Positions 1 through 9,960 of a stretch of DNA of 64,000 nt are shown here, piece after piece. The stretch lies in NCBI RefSeq assembly GCF_900078305.2, contig NZ_LT546028.1, forward strand, positions 750,534 through 814,533, written 5' to 3'. Within the stretch, counting starts at the first letter, position 1; each line of letters opens with the position of its first letter. The notes under the pieces were generated by a model, which had not been told where the DNA came from, searched no databases, and saw only the letters and a program-made list of their open reading frames with translations. The stretch comes from Corynebacterium bouchesdurhonense (lineage in GTDB: Bacteria > Actinomycetota > Actinomycetes > Mycobacteriales > Mycobacteriaceae). The translations under genes were made by a program, and so were the position numbers.

Positions 1-911
1 GGCCGCGTCTTCAAGATTGCCTTCTGGTAGATCTTCGGTTCCGGGGCGGGCACCAGCACCATCTGGGCCGCGGTGGTCAGTGGCAGGACGTAGTTCAAGG
101 TCACGCCGTAGATGTGAAACTGCGGGAGGATTGCCAGCACCCTCTCCTCCACCGCGCCCCAATCCTCAAGCCACTCCAGGCCGGCGCGGATCACCGCGAT
201 GATGTTGCGGTGGGTCAAAGGTGCGCCTTTCGGGGCCCCTGAGGTGCCGGAGGTGTAGAGGATGAACGCGGTGTGCTCCTGCGTGACTAGTGGGAACGCG
301 GTTTGGCGGGAGTGGTCTGCGCTGGCGAGGAATTTTTCCCAGGCAACCGCCTCCGGGCCGGGCGTGCCACTGAGCTTTTCGCGCTGCTTGCGGGTCTGGG
401 GAAGCGGCATGGCAAGGGCTGCGCGCAGGTGCCAGGGCATCGCCTCGATCAGATTCACTGCAACCACGGTTTCCAGGCTCGTGCGGTGGGCGAGTGAGAT
501 GAAGGTGTCCGCGGAGCGGTCGAAGACGATGGCCACTCGTGCTCCGTGGTCCAAAAACTGCGGCTCGAGTTCCGCGGCGGTGTACAGGGGGTTGTGCTCC
601 ACCACGGTGGCCCCAAGCCGCAGGATGGCGGTGATGGCGATGATGTGCTGCGGGCAGTTTGGCAGGGCTACCGCGACCCGGTCGCCCTCTCCCACCCCCA
701 GCTTGGCCAGCGCGGCTGCGCATCGGCTGACCTGCGCGTTCAGCTGCGCGTAGGTGAGGGCTTTGCCCATGAACCAGGTGGCCGGGCGGTGTGGCTGGGT
801 GGCCACGGATTGGTTGAAGAGGCTGACGATGGTGTCGCTGCCCACGTTCGGCGCCGGGTTGGTCCACGGCGCGTACTGCCCGAGCCAGGCTTTCTGCTCA
901 GATGCTCCCAC
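1..911 (-). CDS. fadD: Long-chain fatty acid--CoA ligase, 5' part only (C-terminus beyond window)
   Basis: Adenylate-forming enzyme of the FadD type that would activate a fatty acid to acyl-AMP and then acyl-CoA at the membrane. About 303 residues are present and the C-terminal half runs off the left edge. The P-loop YTSGTSGAPKG is visible near residue 230, followed by LTHRN and a LPQFHIYG stretch typical of the acyl-binding core. The start is GTG at 911, preceded by AAGGAG seven bases upstream; the ATG at 945 is in another frame and meets a stop. It is divergent from mshA, with a perfect palindrome between them. The substrate cannot be read from the sequence. Confidence 0.88.
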   Translation of the reverse strand, partial: MGASEQKAWLGQYAPWTNPAPNVGSDTIVSLFNQSVATQPHRPATWFMGKALTYAQLNAQVSRCAAALAKLGVGEGDRVAVALPNCPQHIIAITAILRLGATVVEHNPLYTAAELEPQFLDHGARVAIVFDRSADTFISLAHRTSLETVVAVNLIEAMPWHLRAALAMPLPQTRKQREKLSGTPGPEAVAWEKFLASADHSRQTAFPLVTQEHTAFILYTSGTSGAPKGAPLTHRNIIAVIRAGLEWLEDWGAVEERVLAILPQFHIYGVTLNYVLPLTTAAQMVLVPAPEPKIYQKAILKTR

Positions 912-976
912 GAGTCGGCTCCTTGCTCCCTTGGGGTGCTCCCATGAAGTGGTTTTGAGGGACGAAGCAAAACTAT

Positions 977-996
977 AACCTACGCAACCGTAGGTT
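977..996. promoter_or_regulatory. Palindromic operator between fadD and mshA
   Basis: AACCTACG-CAAC-CGTAGGTT, an 8-bp perfect inverted repeat with a 4-base spacer, lies 66 bases upstream of the fadD start and 50 bases upstream of mshA. Its form (TACG...CGTA) suits a TetR-family repressor of lipid genes. Which gene it controls is inference; fadD is more likely because mshA has its own start-proximal -10 box. Confidence 0.6.
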
Positions 997-1046
997 TGGC
1001 AAGAGTGGGCAAGGGTGCGTTCGCGCGGCGGGTTACACTTGCCCCC

Positions 1047-2309
1047 ATGCGCGTCGCCATGATCTCCATGCACACATCCCCGCTTGAGCAGCCGGGATCC
1101 GGCGATGCCGGGGGCATGAACGTCTACATCCACAACGTGGCAAGCCAGCTCGCCCGCCAGGGCACCGAGGTGGACGTGTTCACCCGAGCCACGCGCCCGA
1201 GCCAGGGCGAGGTAGTGGAGGTCGAGCCCGGGTACCGGGTGATCAACGTGGTCGCCGGGCCCTACGAGGGCCTGGAGAAGGAAGACCTGCCCACGCAACT
1301 CGCCGCTTTTGCCGGGTCAGTGGTGCAGTTCGCCCGCACCCACCATGCGGCGTATCACCTCATTCATTCCCACTACTGGTTGTCAGGCCAGGTTGGCTGG
1401 TTGCTTGCAGATCTCGCGGGGGTGCCGCTGGTGCACACCGGCCACACGTGGGCTGCGGTGAAGAACGCGGCGTCCGCGGACGGCACCACCGAAAGCGAGG
1501 CGCGCCGGATCTGCGAGCAGCAGCTGGTGGATAACGCCCAAACGTTGGTGGTCAACACGGCTGATGAAACCGTGCAGCTCTCCCGCTTCTATGACGTGGA
1601 TCCGGCCAAGATCGCCGTGGTCAGCCCCGGGGCCGACACCGCGCTGTTCACCCCCGGCACCAACCGCAACACCGAGCAGTCGCGCCGCCAGCTCGGCATC
1701 CCGGTCCACGCCAAGGTGGTGGCGTTCGTGGGCCGGCTGCAGGATTTCAAGGGCCCCCAGGTGCTGCTGCGCGCGGCCGGGGAGCTGGCGCGGCGCGGCC
1801 GGGTGGACGCGCCGCTGCGGGTGCTGGTGTGCGGGGGAGCGTCGGGAAGCGGAAGCGTAGAGCGGTACCGCGAGCTCGCGCGCGAGGAGGGCATCGAGCA
1901 CATCACGCGCTTCCTCGGCCCGCGCCCGCCGCAGGAGCTGGTGAGCATTTACCAGGCTGCGGACATCGTGGCCGTGCCCAGCTACAACGAGAGTTTCGGG
2001 CTGGTGGCGGTTGAGGCCCAGGCCACGGGCACGCCGGTGGTGGCCGCGCGCGTGGGTGGCCTCCCGCTCGCCGTTGCGGAGGGGGAGACGGGGCTGCTCG
2101 TGGATGGTCACGGCACGCAGGCGTGGGCCGACACACTCGAGCAATTGCTTATCGACGACCCCTTGAGAATCTCCATGGGCGAAGCCGCCGTCGCCCACGC
2201 CGCCACGTTCTCCTGGGCGGGTTCCGCCGAGCGACTGCGGGGCGTCTACGCCGACACCCTCGCCGGCTTCGTGCCCGGCGCCGGCACCCGGCAACCCGCC
2301 GGCGGCTGA
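1047..2309 (+). CDS. mshA: D-inositol-3-phosphate glycosyltransferase (mycothiol synthesis step 1)
   Basis: GT4 glycosyltransferase that joins GlcNAc from UDP-GlcNAc to inositol-3-phosphate, the first step to mycothiol. The 420-residue protein opens [17 protein letters not shown] and has [10 protein letters not shown] (donor and acceptor loop) near residue 25 and [13 protein letters not shown], the C-terminal nucleotide-sugar EX7E region, near residue 310. A longer reading from 996 is open, but ATG 1047 is the conserved start and follows a TACACT -10 box (1034-1039) by seven bases, consistent with a leaderless mRNA. Mycothiol is the expected electron donor for the arsenate reductase at 40342. 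Confidence 0.95.
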   Translation: MRVAMISMHTSPLEQPGSGDAGGMNVYIHNVASQLARQGTEVDVFTRATRPSQGEVVEVEPGYRVINVVAGPYEGLEKEDLPTQLAAFAGSVVQFARTHHAAYHLIHSHYWLSGQVGWLLADLAGVPLVHTGHTWAAVKNAASADGTTESEARRICEQQLVDNAQTLVVNTADETVQLSRFYDVDPAKIAVVSPGADTALFTPGTNRNTEQSRRQLGIPVHAKVVAFVGRLQDFKGPQVLLRAAGELARRGRVDAPLRVLVCGGASGSGSVERYRELAREEGIEHITRFLGPRPPQELVSIYQAADIVAVPSYNESFGLVAVEAQATGTPVVAARVGGLPLAVAEGETGLLVDGHGTQAWADTLEQLLIDDPLRISMGEAAVAHAATFSWAGSAERLRGVYADTLAGFVPGAGTRQPAGG

Positions 2310-2343
2310 GCGGTTTCGGCTGGTTGGGCCCTTGGGCCCGGCC

Positions 2344-3497
2344 CTAGCGGGAGCTGCCGGCGGCCAGCGCGGCGCCGGCCCAGTACGAGATGTTGGCGGC
2401 GTTGTCGCGCGCAACCTGCTGCAGCTGGGCCGGGTCTAGCTGGCCCTGCAGTGCGCTTTCGGCCGCCTGGCGGGCGTCCTGCTGCGCCTTGCCCAGCGCG
2501 TTGCCGAGCTCCTGCTGCGGGTTGGCGCGGTGCAGGTCCGGGTTGTCCTGCGCGATCTTGTCGGCCACGTACTGGGCCTCCACGCCGAAGGGGATGAACT
2601 CGTCGCGCGGGGCGGGGGCCGCCGGGGTGAAGTACTCGTTGACCTGCCCGTCCGGCACACCGTAGGCGTCCTCGATAATGCGGTCCGCCGGCTGCGCCTT
2701 GCCCAGGCTGTTGAACACGATGGTGCTCACGCCCACGGCGGCGCCGTCGCGAGGGTCGTAGTTGATACCGCCGGAATCGCCGGGCTGGTAGCGCAGCCCC
2801 CAGCTGTAGACGCCGTTGCGGGTGCGGCCCAGTTGGGTGCCGCAGGAACGCCCGGTGGTGGCGCCGTCCTTGCAGATCGGCTGGCCGAAATTGTCCACGG
2901 AGACTTCGCCGGGGGCCAGGGTGCGGAAGTCCCGGATCGAGGTGATGGCCACCGGGTCGCCCTGGGCGCCCCCGTTGGCGTTGCGTGACTGGGCGAGGTT
3001 GGAGGTGGCAACGGAGTCGTCGACAAGCACAACGGCCCAATCCGGGGCCTTGATGCTCAGCGCGGGGTTGCTGAGGTCCAGCGCGGCCGGGGGCACGTGG
3101 CTCGACTTGATGGTGCGCCCCACGCGCTCGTAGCCCGAGCCGCTGTTTACCGGCACTGTCACCGCGTCCGACACCGGCGGGTTGCCCAGCTTGCCGTCCA
3201 CGCAGTGCGACGCGGTGAGGATGACGCGCTGGGTGGTGCCGTCCGGCAGCCGCACCGTGCCGACGGGGCCCTGGGAGCAGGTGTCCATCCAGAACTGCTT
3301 CGGCACCTTCACCTCCTGGCCTCGCTTGTTCTTCACCGTCTCCGGCGGGTCTTTCGGGAACACGCGCATCGGGGCGCCGGGAGCCGCCCACGCGGGCTCG
3401 GCTGCGGCGATGGCGGGGGAGGCGATGCCCGCGGCCGCGATGGCGGCCGAGGCGAGGGCTGCGGCAAGGGCCCGGGGTGGGTCATTCGGGTGCGCAT
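2344..3497 (-). CDS. Secreted S1-family serine protease with an out-of-frame signal peptide
   Basis: Chymotrypsin-fold protease. The triad is readable: TASHC (His), DWAVVLVDD (Asp) and GDSGG (Ser); four Cys could form disulfides. The mature part reads continuously up to MRVFPKDPP, whose ATG is at 3369. The codons before it encode an Ala-rich hydrophobic segment ending AWA, a good signal peptide, but no ATG, GTG, TTG or CTG precedes it in this frame. An ATG at 3497 opens MRTRMTHP in another frame, and one extra base in the C-run near 3475 would join it to [11 protein letters not shown]. Either the gene carries a frameshift or the sequence has an error; starting at 3369 would give an unexported enzyme. 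About 340 residues to 3369. The C-terminal tail is Gln/Ala-rich. Divergent from gpmA. Confidence 0.8.
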
Positions 3498-3558
3498 AAA
3501 CGCGACAATAGCGCGAAGTGCCTGCCTGCGGGGCCCAAATCGTGGCATGCTTGGGGGC

Positions 3559-4305
3559 ATGGCTAACGGAAAGTTGATCCTTGTCCGTCACGGGCAGAGC
3601 AATTGGAACAAGTCCAACCAATTCACCGGCTGGGTGGACGTTGACCTGACCGAGCAAGGCGAGCGCGAAGCGGTGAACGCCGGCAAGCTCATGGTGGAAA
3701 AGGGCGTGCTGCCGGACGTGCTGTACACCTCCCTGTTGCGCCGCGCCATCCGCACCGCCAACATCGCGCTGAACGCCGCGGACCGCCACTGGATCCCGGT
3801 TGAGCGAAGCTGGCGCCTCAACGAGCGCCACTACGGCAAGCTGCAGGGCCTGAACAAGGCCGAGATCCGCGAGGAGTTCGGCGAGGAGCAGTTCATGGAG
3901 TGGCGCCGCTCCTACGACACCCCGCCGCCGGAGATCGACACGGACAACCAGTACGCGCAGACGGACGACCCGCGCTACGCCTTCCTGCCCGAGGTGCCCC
4001 GCACCGAGTGCCTGAAGGACGTGGTGGAGCGCTTCCTGCCGTACTACATCGACGAGATCGCGCCGCAGGCGATGGCCGGCAAGAACGTCATGATCGCCGC
4101 GCACGGCAACTCCCTTCGTGCCCTGGTCAAGTACCTGGACAACATCTCCGACGAGGACATCGCCGGCCTGAACATCCCCACCGGCATGCCCCTGGTCTAC
4201 GAGCTCGACGAGCGCGGCCGCGTGCTCAACCCGGGCGGCACCTACCTGGACCCGGAAGCCGCCGAGGCCGGCGCCGCCGCAGTGGCCAACCAGGGCCAGA
4301 AGTAG
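3559..4305 (+). CDS. gpmA: 2,3-bisphosphoglycerate-dependent phosphoglycerate mutase
   Basis: Glycolytic enzyme interconverting 3- and 2-phosphoglycerate in the cytoplasm. It is 248 residues, normal for the dPGM family. The phosphohistidine motif [10 protein letters not shown] is at residue ~8, [12 protein letters not shown] near 90 and [10 protein letters not shown] near 183. ATG 3559 follows CATGCT by seven bases, a plausible leaderless start. It abuts senX3 directly: TAG ends at 4305 and the senX3 GTG starts at 4306. The same gpm-senX3-regX3 order is known from mycobacteria. Confidence 0.96.
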   Translation: MANGKLILVRHGQSNWNKSNQFTGWVDVDLTEQGEREAVNAGKLMVEKGVLPDVLYTSLLRRAIRTANIALNAADRHWIPVERSWRLNERHYGKLQGLNKAEIREEFGEEQFMEWRRSYDTPPPEIDTDNQYAQTDDPRYAFLPEVPRTECLKDVVERFLPYYIDEIAPQAMAGKNVMIAAHGNSLRALVKYLDNISDEDIAGLNIPTGMPLVYELDERGRVLNPGGTYLDPEAAEAGAAAVANQGQK

Positions 4306-5523
4306 GTGTCGCCACTCGCCGCGTTCCTCCTCGGTGTCGCGGTCACTGCCGCCGTAGCGCTCGGTGTGCGCTGGTTCACCCGTTGGCGCGGCCGCGCGCG
4401 GGAGGAGGCGGATGCGGGTGAGCGCGAGGTGGGTACCGTCAGCGAGCTGCTCAATCTCGCCGTGCAGGGCTCGCCCACCGGCATCGCCATCTTCAACCGG
4501 GGCGGGCGCGTGCTGATGTCCAACGCCCGGGCGCACGACATGTCCATCGTGCACGACAGGGCGATCAACCCCGAGGTGTGGGACGCGGCGCTGGTGGCGT
4601 TCGATGACTTGGAGGCCCACACCCTGGACTTGGACCTGCCGCGCCGGGCCACCGGCAGCCGGATCCGCAACGTGAGTGTGGTGGTCAAGCCGCTCGCGCT
4701 CACCGACAGCTCCTACGTCATCGCCTACTCCACCGACGAGTCTGAGAACGTGCGCATGGAGGCGGCTCGCCGCGACTTTGTAGCGAACGTCTCGCACGAG
4801 CTGAAGACACCGGTGGGAGGCATCGCCCTGCTCGCCGAGGCCCTCCTGCAGGATCCGGCTGACGAGGACATGGTGGATCACTTCGGCAACAAGCTCCTCA
4901 AAGAGGCCCACCGCATGGGCGACATGATCGCGGACCTGATCAGCCTGTCCAAGCTCCAGGGCGCCGAGGCCCTGCCGGAGATGGCGCCGGTGTGCATCGA
5001 CGAGGTGATCGACGACGCGATTGCCCGCAACCACGTCACCGCCGAGAACCGCGACATCTCGCTCACGCGCGGCGCCGCCACCGGCATCGAGGTGATGGGG
5101 GACAAGGCGCTGCTCACCGCGGCGGTGTCCAACCTGGTCAGCAACGCCATCAACTACTCCCCGGACGGCCAGCCGGTGAGCATCTCGCAGAAGGTGGTGC
5201 GCGACAACGTGGTGTTGGTGCGGGTGACGGACCGCGGCATCGGCATCGCGCCCGAGGACCAAAAGCGCGTTTTCGAGCGCTTCTACCGGGTGGACAAGGC
5301 GAGGTCGCGCTCCACGGGCGGCACCGGTCTGGGCCTTGCCATTGTTAAGCACGTGGTGGCCAACCACGGCGGTAATATCAAACTGTGGTCGCGCCCCGGG
5401 ACGGGGTCGACGTTCACCATCGAGCTGCCCATCTGGGCGGGCTCCGGCGCGGGCGGCGCGAGCGCGATGCTGCCCAAGAAGGACCCCAAGAAGGACCCCA
5501 GGAAGGACAAGGAGAAGCAATGA
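4306..5523 (+). CDS. senX3: Sensor histidine kinase SenX3
   Basis: Membrane sensor kinase partner of RegX3. The 405-residue protein has one N-terminal membrane segment (residues ~3-20), a PAS-like sensor region (~45-145), the HisKA box FVANVSHELKTPVGG with phospho-acceptor His near 164, and HATPase motifs NLVSNAINYSP, DRGIGIAPED and GGTGLGLAIV. The GTG start abuts the gpmA stop. The C-terminal tail is a lysine-rich repeat of KKDP type encoded by a short tandem repeat (5477-5517). In mycobacteria this pair senses phosphate starvation; whether it does so here is not shown by the sequence. Confidence 0.94.
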   Translation: MSPLAAFLLGVAVTAAVALGVRWFTRWRGRAREEADAGEREVGTVSELLNLAVQGSPTGIAIFNRGGRVLMSNARAHDMSIVHDRAINPEVWDAALVAFDDLEAHTLDLDLPRRATGSRIRNVSVVVKPLALTDSSYVIAYSTDESENVRMEAARRDFVANVSHELKTPVGGIALLAEALLQDPADEDMVDHFGNKLLKEAHRMGDMIADLISLSKLQGAEALPEMAPVCIDEVIDDAIARNHVTAENRDISLTRGAATGIEVMGDKALLTAAVSNLVSNAINYSPDGQPVSISQKVVRDNVVLVRVTDRGIGIAPEDQKRVFERFYRVDKARSRSTGGTGLGLAIVKHVVANHGGNIKLWSRPGTGSTFTIELPIWAGSGAGGASAMLPKKDPKKDPRKDKEKQ

Positions 5524-6209
5524 CCACCATCCTCATTGTTGAGGACGAGGAATCCCTGGCGGAGCCCCTTGCCTACTTGCTCCAGAAAGAGGGCTTCACC
5601 ACCGTCATCGCCCCGGACGGCACCAGCGCGCTTGACGAGTTCGCCGCCCAGCCGGTGGACCTGGTGCTGCTGGACCTCATGCTGCCCGGCATGAGCGGCA
5701 CCGACGTGTGCAAGAGGTTGCGCGCCGAGTCGGACGTGCCCATCATCATGGTCACCGCCCGCGACTCGGAGATAGACAAGGTGGTTGGCCTCGAGCTCGG
5801 CGCGGACGATTACGTGACCAAGCCGTACTCCACCCGCGAGCTGGTGGCCCGCATCCGCGCCGTGCTGCGCCGCGGCCCAGAGGTGGAGGAGGTTGACGAG
5901 CCCGACGACCAGATCTTGGAGGTGGGTCGGGTGCGCATGGATGTGGAGAGGCACACTGTGCTTGTCGACGGTCAGCCGGTGGCCATGCCCCTGAAGGAGT
6001 TCGACCTCCTCGAGTACCTCATGCGCAACGCCGGGCGGGTGCTCACCCGCGGCCAGCTCATCGACCGCATCTGGGGCGCTGACTACGTGGGCGACACGAA
6101 GACCCTGGACGTGCACGTCAAGCGCCTGCGCACCAAGATTGAGCAGGTGCCGTCGCGGCCCAAGCAGCTGGTTACCGTGCGCGGACTGGGCTACAAGTTC
6201 GAGGCGTAA
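5520..6209 (+). CDS. regX3: Response regulator RegX3 (OmpR/PhoB family)
   Basis: Transcription factor partnered with SenX3, 229 residues. The receiver domain (1-~115) carries VEDEE, the phospho-acceptor Asp in [10 protein letters not shown], the switch Thr in VTARDS and the Lys in VTKPYSTRE. The winged-helix domain (~135-227) contains [10 protein letters not shown] and [14 protein letters not shown]. The ATG overlaps the senX3 stop by four bases (ATGA), so translation is probably coupled. Its 3' end overlaps the convergent gene at 6191 by 19 bases. OmpR-family regulators bind 11-bp direct repeats like the one noted at 54435. Confidence 0.95.
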   Translation: MTTILIVEDEESLAEPLAYLLQKEGFTTVIAPDGTSALDEFAAQPVDLVLLDLMLPGMSGTDVCKRLRAESDVPIIMVTARDSEIDKVVGLELGADDYVTKPYSTRELVARIRAVLRRGPEVEEVDEPDDQILEVGRVRMDVERHTVLVDGQPVAMPLKEFDLLEYLMRNAGRVLTRGQLIDRIWGADYVGDTKTLDVHVKRLRTKIEQVPSRPKQLVTVRGLGYKFEA

Positions 6210-7114
6210 GCGCTGGCCGGGTGCTGGGCGCGGGCCTCGACCGGCAGTGCCCGGCGGGCCTCACAGTGCGCCGCGAGCACCTCGTAGGGGCGCTCGCCGA
6301 TGAGCCCAACCAGCTCGTCTTTCATAGTGCGCCACACCGGCTCCAGTGAGCCGTCCGCCTGCGGGGCGTGGCAGGCGGGTGCGCCGCTGCACCACCAGTC
6401 GAAGTCCTCGCCCCCGCCGCCCCACTGACGACGGTCGTACTCGCCAATGGTGGTGCGCAGGATCTCCTGGCCGTCCGGGCGCTCCTGCCACTCGTCCTCG
6501 CGGGAGAAGGGAACCTGCCAGCACACCTCCGGTTTGGCGCGGAGCATGTCCTGGTCAGTGGCCGCGGCCCACTGGTGCAGGGCGCATCCGGGGCCGGTGC
6601 GCCAACCGCGGCGGTTGGCAAAGATGCAGGCGCCGTCGATGACGCGGGTTTTGATGTGGGGGCCGTCGTCGGAGGCGTCGTCAAGCGATTGCTCCTCCTC
6701 ATCCCACTCGAGCCACGGCTCGAGCAGCGTCGGATCCGCCGCGGCCAGGTAGGAATCCACGTCCGCGGGGCGCAGCTGCCAGTACTCGGCGGGCATGTCG
6801 CTCACGGCGCGGTAGAGGTCATCCCGGTCCGACTCGTCCGCGAGGTACGCGCCGTGGATGCAGCAGCCCACCTCGGGCAGGGACTCGTCGATGCCGTGGC
6901 ACTGCGGGGTGCCGAAGCGGCACGTCCAGGTGGACTCGAGCCACGTGAGGTCGATGCTGAAGTAGTGGTGCGGATCATCGGGGTGTACGAACTCGAACCA
7001 CTCGCGCGGGAAATCCGGGGCAACCTCCCGCCCCGCCCCGATCGAGCGGCCCGCGGGAGAGTCCGCGGGGAAGCCGAGGAAGACCGGTTCTGGGCGGGGG
7101 GACAGTTGATTCAC
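6191..7114 (-). CDS. Conserved Cys-rich cytoplasmic protein (Rv0495c-like)
   Basis: A 307-residue protein conserved at this place in actinobacteria, between regX3 and ppx. It has no signal peptide or membrane segment and is acidic and Trp-rich. Eight or so Cys occur in the pattern [21 protein letters not shown] and GPGC in residues ~65-200, resembling the CxxxC/CC proteins thought to hold a metal or Fe-S cluster. The start is GTG 7114 ([10 protein letters not shown]), eight bases after TACGGT on the minus strand, which suits a leaderless mRNA. The 3' end overlaps regX3. The function is unknown to me; a redox or metal role is inference from the cysteines. Confidence 0.85.
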   Translation of the reverse strand: MNQLSPRPEPVFLGFPADSPAGRSIGAGREVAPDFPREWFEFVHPDDPHHYFSIDLTWLESTWTCRFGTPQCHGIDESLPEVGCCIHGAYLADESDRDDLYRAVSDMPAEYWQLRPADVDSYLAAADPTLLEPWLEWDEEEQSLDDASDDGPHIKTRVIDGACIFANRRGWRTGPGCALHQWAAATDQDMLRAKPEVCWQVPFSREDEWQERPDGQEILRTTIGEYDRRQWGGGGEDFDWWCSGAPACHAPQADGSLEPVWRTMKDELVGLIGERPYEVLAAHCEARRALPVEARAQHPASAYASNL

Positions 7115-7147
7115 ACCTCAGTACCGTAGACCCGTTACTCTTTTGTT

Positions 7148-8104
7148 GTGCGTTTAGGTGTTTTGGATGTAGGCAGCAACACTGTCCACCTCGTGGCGGT
7201 CGATGCTCACGGCGGCGCCCGCCCCACCCCGATGTCCGACTGGAAGCAGCCGCTGCGGCTCGTGGAGCTCTTGGACAAGAAGGGCAACATCGAGGAAAAG
7301 GGAGTGGACAAGCTTATCGACGCTGTCCAGGAGGCCTCCAGCCTGGCCGACAACCTCAAGTGCGAGGAGTTCCTCGCCTTCGCCACATCCGCCGTGCGCT
7401 CCGCCAAGAACGCCGACGAGGTGCTCAAGGCCGTGGAGAAGAAGACCGGCGTGAAGCTGCGCGTCATCTCCGGCGAAGAGGAGGCGCGCCTGACCTTCCT
7501 GGCCACCCGGCGCTGGTACGGCTGGTCCGCCGGACGCATTACCAACCTGGACATCGGCGGCGGTTCGCTGGAGATGTCCACGGGCACCGAGGAGGTGCCG
7601 GATTACGCCGTCTCCCTCGACCTCGGCGCCGGGCGCCTGACCCACGAGTGGTTCGACACCGACCCGCCGGAGCGCAAGAAGATCAACCTCCTGCGCGATT
7701 ACATCGACGCCGAGCTGGCCGGGCCCGCCGAGCACTTCAAGCAGATGGGCGAGGCCGGGCTGGCCGTGGGCACATCCAAGACCTTCCGCTCGCTTGCCCG
7801 CCTCACCGGCGCGGCGCCGTCCTCAGCCGGCCCGTACGTGAAGCGCACGCTCACCGCCCCCGGCCTGCGCCAGCTCATCGCCTTCATCTCCCGCATGACC
7901 GCGGCGGACCGCGCGGAGCTCGAGGGCATTAACTCGGACCGCTCCCACCAGATTGTGGCCGGCGCGTTGGTGGCCGAAGCCGCAATGCGGGCTTTAAATA
8001 TTGATAAGTTGGAGATCTGTCCGTGGGCGTTGCGCGAGGGTGTAATCCTGAAATGGATCGACCAAGGTCATGCCCCAGGTATCGATGAAGGAGAGGACGA
8101 CTGA
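7148..8104 (+). CDS. ppx: Exopolyphosphatase/pppGpp phosphohydrolase family protein
   Basis: GppA/Ppx-fold enzyme of the short actinobacterial type, 318 residues, expected to remove phosphate from polyphosphate or (p)ppGpp. ASKHA-fold motifs are [12 protein letters not shown] at the N-terminus, [11 protein letters not shown], and [11 protein letters not shown] (phosphate-2 loop) near residue 137. GTG 7148 follows TACTCT by six bases. The start of the next gene overlaps its stop by one base, so the two are cotranscribed. Position next to senX3-regX3 links it to phosphate metabolism by context only. Confidence 0.92.
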   Translation: MRLGVLDVGSNTVHLVAVDAHGGARPTPMSDWKQPLRLVELLDKKGNIEEKGVDKLIDAVQEASSLADNLKCEEFLAFATSAVRSAKNADEVLKAVEKKTGVKLRVISGEEEARLTFLATRRWYGWSAGRITNLDIGGGSLEMSTGTEEVPDYAVSLDLGAGRLTHEWFDTDPPERKKINLLRDYIDAELAGPAEHFKQMGEAGLAVGTSKTFRSLARLTGAAPSSAGPYVKRTLTAPGLRQLIAFISRMTAADRAELEGINSDRSHQIVAGALVAEAAMRALNIDKLEICPWALREGVILKWIDQGHAPGIDEGEDD

Positions 8105-9075
8105 TGTCTGAGGAGAAGCAGCTCACGGTCGCAGAAATCCTCGCGCGCGCGCAGCAGGAAAACCCCGAGGCGGGAGCGCGCCGCCGGCGCCGCCGCAGCC
8201 TGGAGGAGGGCGGCGTTTCCGTTGCCGAGCTCACCGGATCCATCAAGAAGGTGGAGGCGCGCCCGGTAGAGGCAAAGCACTCCAGCATCCCCATCGACGC
8301 CCCGGAGCCGGAGGCAACGCCGGTGACTGAGACCGCCCCGGTGCCGGAGGCAACGCCGGCGCCTGAGGCCACTCCGGTGCCGGAGGCAACGCCGGCGCCT
8401 GAGGCCACCCCGGTGCCTGCGCCGCAGACGCAGAAGCCGGCCCCCGCCTCCTCGACGCGGATCGTGACCGCGAAGCCGACGCCGAAGCCGGTGCCGAGCT
8501 CGAAGCAGGAACCTGAGCCGAAGGCGGAGCCGCGCCCGGTCGAACGCAAGACGGAGCCGCGCGCGTCGGAGGGCGAGACGACCGTATTTAAGAAGGTCAC
8601 GGCGCCGGCTGCGGCACCGGAGCCAGCTGCGACACCGGAGCCGGAGCCGGTGCGGGTCGAAGCGGCGACTCAGACTCACGGGGGCGTCGAAAAGCAAGAG
8701 CCCGCTGCGGCCGCGGTTGAAACCGCGCCGGTGGCGCAGAGGGACGACTTCGACCCATTCGCGGAGAACTTCAGCGCGGCCGGGGACGCGGCGGCGGTGC
8801 CGGCTGAGGAGATTGTGGTGGAGGAGGCCACGGTCAACCCGATCGTTTTGGTGCTGCTCGTCTTCCTCGGCGTGGTGCTGGGCGTGCTCGGCTTCCTGCT
8901 GTTCAAGTGGATCTGGGCGAACACCATGGCTGTAGTGGCGGCGCTGCTCGGCGTCGCCGCGGTTGCGGGCGTGGTGGCCGGCGTCGGCGCGATGCGCCAC
9001 GGCCGCGACGCGCTGACCATGGCGCTGGCGGGACTCGCCGCGGCGGTGGCCGCGTTCGGCCCGGCACTGCTCTAA
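8104..9075 (+). CDS. Pro/Ala/Glu-rich membrane protein (Rv0497-like)
   Basis: A 323-residue protein with an N-terminal cytoplasmic helix (EKQLTVAEILARAQ), a basic patch RRRRRR, then a long Pro-Ala-Glu-Thr region with at least five PEATP pentapeptides (residues ~60-110), and a C-terminal hydrophobic part (~245-323) able to form about three membrane helices. The ATG overlaps the ppx TGA. This layout matches the conserved transmembrane protein next to ppx in mycobacteria. The repeat is in-frame at the DNA level and probably length-variable. No catalytic motif is seen. Confidence 0.85.
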   Translation: MSEEKQLTVAEILARAQQENPEAGARRRRRRSLEEGGVSVAELTGSIKKVEARPVEAKHSSIPIDAPEPEATPVTETAPVPEATPAPEATPVPEATPAPEATPVPAPQTQKPAPASSTRIVTAKPTPKPVPSSKQEPEPKAEPRPVERKTEPRASEGETTVFKKVTAPAAAPEPAATPEPEPVRVEAATQTHGGVEKQEPAAAAVETAPVAQRDDFDPFAENFSAAGDAAAVPAEEIVVEEATVNPIVLVLLVFLGVVLGVLGFLLFKWIWANTMAVVAALLGVAAVAGVVAGVGAMRHGRDALTMALAGLAAAVAAFGPALL

Positions 9076-9102
9076 GTGCCGCTTCGGCCTAGGCTGGGCC
9101 GC

Positions 9103-9909
9103 ATGGAACACATCGCAGTCATCGGCGCCGGCAACATCGGCGAGGCCCTGATCGCGGGGCTCGTGGAATCCGGGGTGGAACCGCGCCGCATCACCGCCAC
9201 CAACCGCTCCCAGGAGCGCTCCGCCTACTTGGCGGGCACGTACGGGGTGGCGGTGGAGCAGGATAACCGCGCCGCGGTGGGGGACGCGGCCTTCGTCTTC
9301 CTCTGCGTGAAGCCGGGCCAGATCGCGCCGGTGCTGGAGGAGATCGGCGACGAGCTCGATGCCGGTGACGGCAATGCCGTGGTGATCTCCATGGCGGCGG
9401 GCGTGAGCCTGGCCTCGATGGAGGAGGCCTTGCCGTCGGCGGGCATGCCGGTGGTGCGCGTCATGCCGAACACCCCGATGCTGGTGGGCAAGGGCGTGCT
9501 CGCGGTGAGCTTCGGCCGCTTCGTGGACGAGGAGCAGCGCGGGCAGATCCGAGAGCTACTCGCCGCCGCCGGCCGAGTGGTGGAGGTGGAGGAGCAGAAG
9601 ATGGACGCCGTGACGGCGCTGTCAGGCTCCGGCCCCGCGTATTACTTCCTGCTCACCGAGGCGCTGATCGACGCCGGTGTGGCCCTGGGCCTGCCGCGGG
9701 ATCTCGCGCAGACACTTGCCGGCGCCACGGCCGCCGGGGCGGGCGCGATGCTCGACGGCGACGCGGACCCGGCCCAGCTGCGCGCCGCCGTGTCCTCGCC
9801 GGCGGGCACCACGGTGGCGGCCCTGCGGGAGTTCGAGGAATCCGGCCTGCGCGGCGCCGTGTTCCGCGCCACCGATGCCTGCGCTAAGCGCTCGGCGGAG
9901 CTGGGCTAG
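9103..9909 (+). CDS. proC: Pyrroline-5-carboxylate reductase
   Basis: Last step of proline synthesis: NAD(P)H-dependent reduction of pyrroline-5-carboxylate. It is 268 residues, normal length. The Rossmann motif IGAGNIGEALIAGL is at the N-terminus, MPNTP near residue 125, and the P5CR signature around DAVTALSGSGPAYYF near 170. ATG 9103 follows TAGGCT (9090-9095) by seven bases, a textbook leaderless start. Confidence 0.96.
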   Translation: MEHIAVIGAGNIGEALIAGLVESGVEPRRITATNRSQERSAYLAGTYGVAVEQDNRAAVGDAAFVFLCVKPGQIAPVLEEIGDELDAGDGNAVVISMAAGVSLASMEEALPSAGMPVVRVMPNTPMLVGKGVLAVSFGRFVDEEQRGQIRELLAAAGRVVEVEEQKMDAVTALSGSGPAYYFLLTEALIDAGVALGLPRDLAQTLAGATAAGAGAMLDGDADPAQLRAAVSSPAGTTVAALREFEESGLRGAVFRATDACAKRSAELG

Positions 9910-9960
9910 CCGCCCTGAAGTCCTGCCGCGAGACCCGCGCCGGGCGCCCAGCCCCCGCTT

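Noticed and set aside
2344..5520. A 1,058-codon open frame on the minus strand
   Set aside because: Only its last third is the S1 protease; the rest is antisense to gpmA and senX3, which have clear motifs and full coding sense on the plus strand.
8280..8430. Possible CRISPR-like or noncoding repeat
   Set aside because: It is an in-frame PEATP codon repeat inside a membrane-protein gene, with no spacers.
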